A stretch of DNA of 64,000 bases. It comes from GCA-2725625 sp964574215. GTDB taxonomy: Bacteria; Pseudomonadota; Alphaproteobacteria; Rhodospirillales; UBA2165. The translations under genes and the position numbers were made by a program. Position 1 is the first letter of the stretch, and the number at the start of each line of letters is the position of its first letter. Positions 61,322 through 64,000 of the stretch are shown here, piece by piece. The stretch lies in contig CAZNLR010000023.1 of assembly GCA_964574215.1 (NCBI GenBank), forward strand, positions 1-64,000, read 5' to 3'. The notes beneath the pieces are model-generated. The model was not told where the DNA came from and made no database searches. It was given only the letters and a program-made list of their open reading frames with translations.

Positions 61322-62926
61322 ATGAGCCAGGCTGAAACGTTGAGCAAAACCGACAACCCGATCAATCAGGAAGACATTATCCGGTTTCTATCGGACGCCG
61401 GTGCCTATGGGCCGGCGTTAGGGTCTTCCGACGGGATCGAACAGATCCATACCCATATTTCGACGATTTTCCTGGTCGGCGGCCGGGCGTTTAAACTCAA
61501 ACACGACGTTGAGTTTCCTTATCTGGACTTCACCAGTTTGGAAAAACGCCGTCGCGCCTGCGAAAAGGAAGTGGCTTTAAACCGGCGGACGGCGCCGGAC
61601 CTGTATCTCGGATTGCGCCGGGTGGTGCGCGATACAAACGGAGGATTGTCCATCCGGGATTCAGGCGCCGGCGGCGACGATGACGGCGATGAAACGGTGG
61701 AATGGCTGATTGAAATGCAGCGCTTCGATCAGGACCTGTTGTTCGACCGTCTGGCTGACATAGACCGGTTGACCCGCCGGCTCATGGAGGAACTGGCGGT
61801 CTCGATCTATCATTTTCACGAGGACGCAAAAGTGGACCGGGGCCGCGGCGGCGGTGCGGCCATGGCGGCAATCATCGAAAACAATGCGGCCAGCTTCGAC
61901 CGGTTCGACGGCGGCTTGTTTGACCGGGATAATATCGAATCCCTGAACCGGGAAAGCCGCCGACGGATAGAGACGTTGGGGGCCCTTTTCGATAAGCGGC
62001 GCGACAGTGGAATGGTCCGGCACTGCCACGGCGACCTCCATCTCCGCAATATCGTACTGATCAACGACCATCCGACATTGTTCGATGCCATCGAATTCTC
62101 GGAGGATTTCTCGGTTATCGATGTCGCCTACGATCTCGCGTTTTTGCTCATGGATTTGGAACACCGGGGATACCGCAAACGGGCCAACAATTTGCTCAAC
62201 AGGTATTTGGACCTCAGCGGCGATATCGAATTGCTGACGATTCTCCCCTTGATGCTGTCTATGCGCGCCGCCATCCGCGCCCATGTTGCGGCCGCGGCGA
62301 TTGCCGGCGGCGCCGATGGGTCGATTGGCGCCAAGACGGAAGCCAGAGAGTATCTGGATCTGGCCCTCGAGCTTTTAACGCCGGTGCCGCTTCGGCTGGT
62401 TGCCATTGGCGGGCTGTCGGGAACGGGTAAATCTAAATTGGCCAGGTATCTGGCGCCGTTGATGGGTGCTGCCCCGGGGGCCGCCGTGATCAGAAGCGAT
62501 GCTGTTCGCAAACGCTGCTTCGGCGCACCGCTGGATAAAAAACTGCCGCCGGAAGGGTATAGCCGGGAGGTGAGCGAGCGAACCTATGATACCGTAATTG
62601 AGAACGTCCGTACGGCCCTTCGCGCCGGTCATTGCGTCATTGCCGACGCCGTATTTTCAAAACCAGCCGAACGACAGGCTCTGGGTCAGATCGCTGAAGA
62701 GGAGGGCGTGCCCTTTGAAGGGTTGTGGCTTGACGTACCACTGGAAAAACGTGAAGAACGGGTGACGAACCGCACCAACAACATATCAGACGCCACCGTT
62801 GACGTTGTTCGGCAACAGGCGGAATATGATGTGGGCCCGCTTTACTGGCGGCAAATCGACGCCTCGGGTTCACGAAAGAAAACCAGGAAAACAGCCGTAA
62901 CTATCCTGGGGTTGGGAGAAAAATGA
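61322..62926 (+). CDS. Phosphotransferase-P-loop kinase fusion (APH + AAA_33 type)
   Basis: 534 aa from ATG 61322; a GTG at 61313 is an alternative. The first half (about 25-330) is aminoglycoside phosphotransferase-like: FLVGGRAFKLKHDVEFPYLD, catalytic HGDLHLRNIVLINDHPTLFD and DVAYDLAFLLMDLE. The second half (about 350-534) is a zeta-toxin/Gsk-type P-loop kinase: VAIGGLSGTGKSKLARYLAP (Walker A), IRSDAVRKRCFG and AGHCVIADAVFSKPAERQ. Such fusions are widespread in proteobacteria, and substrate is unknown. It overlaps the cytochrome gene by 4 bp (ATGA). Confidence 0.85.
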   Translation: MSQAETLSKTDNPINQEDIIRFLSDAGAYGPALGSSDGIEQIHTHISTIFLVGGRAFKLKHDVEFPYLDFTSLEKRRRACEKEVALNRRTAPDLYLGLRRVVRDTNGGLSIRDSGAGGDDDGDETVEWLIEMQRFDQDLLFDRLADIDRLTRRLMEELAVSIYHFHEDAKVDRGRGGGAAMAAIIENNAASFDRFDGGLFDRDNIESLNRESRRRIETLGALFDKRRDSGMVRHCHGDLHLRNIVLINDHPTLFDAIEFSEDFSVIDVAYDLAFLLMDLEHRGYRKRANNLLNRYLDLSGDIELLTILPLMLSMRAAIRAHVAAAAIAGGADGSIGAKTEAREYLDLALELLTPVPLRLVAIGGLSGTGKSKLARYLAPLMGAAPGAAVIRSDAVRKRCFGAPLDKKLPPEGYSREVSERTYDTVIENVRTALRAGHCVIADAVFSKPAERQALGQIAEEEGVPFEGLWLDVPLEKREERVTNRTNNISDATVDVVRQQAEYDVGPLYWRQIDASGSRKKTRKTAVTILGLGEK

Positions 62927-63612
62927 TCAAGTCGGGTATCCTCCAGGTGCATCGGTTGTTCAAAGTCATCGTTCTTATTGCCTTTCCGGCCTTCCTCGTT
63001 TTATCACCCGCTGATACGATTGCCGCTTCCGGCGATGCCGCCAAGGGCCGGCAGGTCGCGGAACGGGAAAAGTGCCTGAATTGTCATGACAAAGCGGCCA
63101 GCTCTAAAAAACCCGCGGTCCCTTTTATCCGGGGGCAGCATCAGAAGTATCTGGTCAAGCAATTACGCAGTTTCCGAGACAAAAAGCCCGTTACATCGGG
63201 CGGTTTCAAAGTGTCCGAACGTCGCAGCAGCAATATGAAACATGCCATAGGCACCTTGTCCAATAGCGATATAAATAATGTCGCCGCATATTTAACCGAT
63301 CTACCATGCCGGTCGTTTCCCGAAAACAAGGCTGATAAAATTCGGAAGCTCCCGATCAAACCAGACCAGGTGGACGCTTGCGAACTCTGTCATGGTAAAA
63401 TGGGCCGCAGTCCCTTCATCCAATACCCTAAAATTGCGGGTCAAAATGTCCATTACATGATCCGGCAGATGAAACTTTTGCGGCAGGCGGCAAAAAACCC
63501 CGAGAAGAATAACATCCGGTTTCACCGTACCATGGCCTCTCACGCCATCAATCTTTCGACCGAAAGTATCAGTGGTTTGGCCCGGTATTTTGCATCGCAT
63601 AATTGCCGATGA
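62923..63612 (+). CDS. Dihaem c-type cytochrome (c4-like)
   Basis: 229 aa. Signal peptide of about 35 residues (FKVIVLIAFPAFLVLSP, cleavage near AASG). Two CxxCH haem sites: CLNCH (Cys51, Cys54, His55) and CELCH (Cys153, Cys156, His157), with distal Met candidates in SNMKHAIGTLSNSDI and in MASHAINLSTESISGLARYF. The two similar halves (DINNVAAYLTDLPC and SISGLARYFASHNC) point to the periplasmic class I cytochrome c4 type, which shuttles electrons to terminal oxidases. Coupled to the upstream fusion gene. Confidence 0.9.
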   Translation: MIKSGILQVHRLFKVIVLIAFPAFLVLSPADTIAASGDAAKGRQVAEREKCLNCHDKAASSKKPAVPFIRGQHQKYLVKQLRSFRDKKPVTSGGFKVSERRSSNMKHAIGTLSNSDINNVAAYLTDLPCRSFPENKADKIRKLPIKPDQVDACELCHGKMGRSPFIQYPKIAGQNVHYMIRQMKLLRQAAKNPEKNNIRFHRTMASHAINLSTESISGLARYFASHNCR

Positions 63613-63667
63613 TATTGAAACTAAAGAAAAAAAGTAGAATTTTTACAAAACAATACACATTGATTCT

Positions 63668-63683
63668 TGTGATCTATATCACT
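63668..63683. promoter_or_regulatory. CRP-like box upstream of the flagellin leader
   Basis: TGTGA-TCTATA-TCACT, close to a CRP consensus (TGTGA-N6-TCACA), about 110 bp before the riboswitch. The core matches the site at 17954 except for one spacer base. Confidence 0.5.
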
Positions 63684-63740
63684 GACGGGATATACGATAT
63701 TTGGTAGGTTCTCCTGGAAGTTAGGAATTTACCTGAGGGC

Positions 63741-63778
63741 CCGAAGAAATTCGGGAGGAAATCCGGCGGGATTTCCGG
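63741..63778 (+). other. Two hairpins in the flagellin leader
   Basis: CCCGAA-GAAA-TTCGGG (about 63741-63756) followed closely by GGAAATCC-GGCG-GGATTTCC (63759-63778) precede the riboswitch aptamer. They may be mRNA 5' stabilisers or early parts of the leader fold. Confidence 0.55.
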
Positions 63779-63868
63779 TCCTCGAAATGGCAAACCGTCG
63801 GAAACGACGGGACGCAAAGTTACCGGCCTAACGTTCAATTTGCGTAATTGAACCAAGGCGGTCGAACT
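63779..63868 (+). promoter_or_regulatory. Cyclic di-GMP-I (GEMM) riboswitch
   Basis: The aptamer matches the GEMM-I consensus: GGCAAACC joins P2 (CCGTCG-GAAA-CGACGG), then GGGACGCAAAG, the CCGGCCTAA core, P3 with arms GTTCAATT/AATTGAAC (63833-63853) and the closing CAAGGCGGTCGAA. The aptamer core is about 63789-63865. The flagellin ATG follows about 20 bases after, with GAAGGGA as ribosome binding site, so ligand binding may act on translation of the flagellin mRNA, although ON or OFF direction cannot be told. Confidence 0.93.
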
Positions 63869-63886
63869 ATCGAAGGGAAAGTTAAC

Positions 63887-64000
63887 ATGGACGTCAATTT
63901 ATCGAGCGCCATTCATTCGACGCTTTATTCGAGCCAGAATATTGCGGCGCTCACCGCGCGTACCCAGGAAAGAATTGCGACCGGTCAGCAGTATCAATCG
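63887..64000 (+). CDS. Flagellin, N-terminal part (gene continues beyond window)
   Basis: 38 codons visible: MDVNLSSAIHSTLYSSQNIA, then ALTARTQERIATGQQYQS. The pattern of alternating hydrophobic residues with RTQERIATG matches the conserved N-terminal coiled-coil D0/D1 segment of flagellin. An AAGGGA site lies nine bases upstream. It is preceded by a c-di-GMP riboswitch, so filament production should follow c-di-GMP levels. Confidence 0.85.
   Translation, partial: MDVNLSSAIHSTLYSSQNIAALTARTQERIATGQQYQS

Overview
The window looks like chromosome of a moderate-to-high-GC, flagellated alphaproteobacterium, probably Rhodospirillales-like. This rests on gene order and protein character (the rpmH-rnpA-yidD-yidC-engB-argB string, def-fmt-truA, dapD-dapE, the flagellin N-terminus), not on a database search. 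No gene-free stretch exceeds 300 bases. One run of 10 Ns inside engB and a frameshift 590 bp away in the essential gene yidC suggest a weak spot in the assembly.

Layout. 1-9.4 kb: rmuC (partial), def-fmt-truA followed by an SLC13-type permease, and an opposing string dapD-dapE-membrane protein-thioesterase-lipoprotein, preceded by a HAD pyrimidine nucleotidase. 9.7-13.1 kb: an EAL protein and a PAS-GAF-GGDEF protein, a likely c-di-GMP degrading/synthesising pair. 13.1-13.4 kb: a large palindromic element. 13.4-17.85 kb: the ribosome/membrane-insertion operon, including a GTG-started rpmH (L34) and an rnpA with a repetitive N-terminus. 18.1-21.8 kb: TVP38-like protein, MerA-like flavoprotein and a histidine kinase. 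21.9-24.8 kb: MarR regulator, acyl-CoA dehydrogenase and a gamma-resorcylate-decarboxylase-like amidohydrolase. 24.8-30.7 kb: gamma-glutamyltransferase, panB-panC, an EamA transporter and a lipoprotein. tRNA-Arg(ACG) lies at 30.94 kb.

31.2-49.3 kb is an almost complete purine salvage-to-catabolism block. A BMP-type nucleoside ABC importer and an NCS2 permease bring substrates in. Guanine deaminase and an adenine/adenosine-type deaminase feed xanthine dehydrogenase (XdhAB). Membrane urate oxidase PuuD with a haem-c tail, then UraH, UraD, PuuE, allantoicase and AllA, carry urate through allantoin to glyoxylate and urea. A GntR regulator sits at the divergent centre, with two matching palindromic candidate operators.

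51.2-56.0 kb is a small degradative cluster: TetR, a long acyl-CoA ligase, an 8-cysteine Fe-S protein resembling QueG/reductive dehalogenases, and divergently an alpha/beta hydrolase that lacks its serine nucleophile; a 44-bp palindrome lies between the divergent genes. 56.1-63.6 kb resembles a low-oxygen/energy-stress neighbourhood: CBS-BON protein, FNR-like regulator, universal stress protein, amino-acid permease, formate/nitrite channel, phosphotransferase-kinase fusion and dihaem cytochrome c. The window ends with a c-di-GMP-I riboswitch directly ahead of a flagellin gene, which ties motility to the signal handled by the EAL/GGDEF pair.

The items most worth following are the riboswitch-flagellin arrangement, the nucleophile-less hydrolase cluster, the palindromic element whose two strands encode near-identical peptides, and the FNR gene whose cysteine-bearing N-terminus has no usual start codon.
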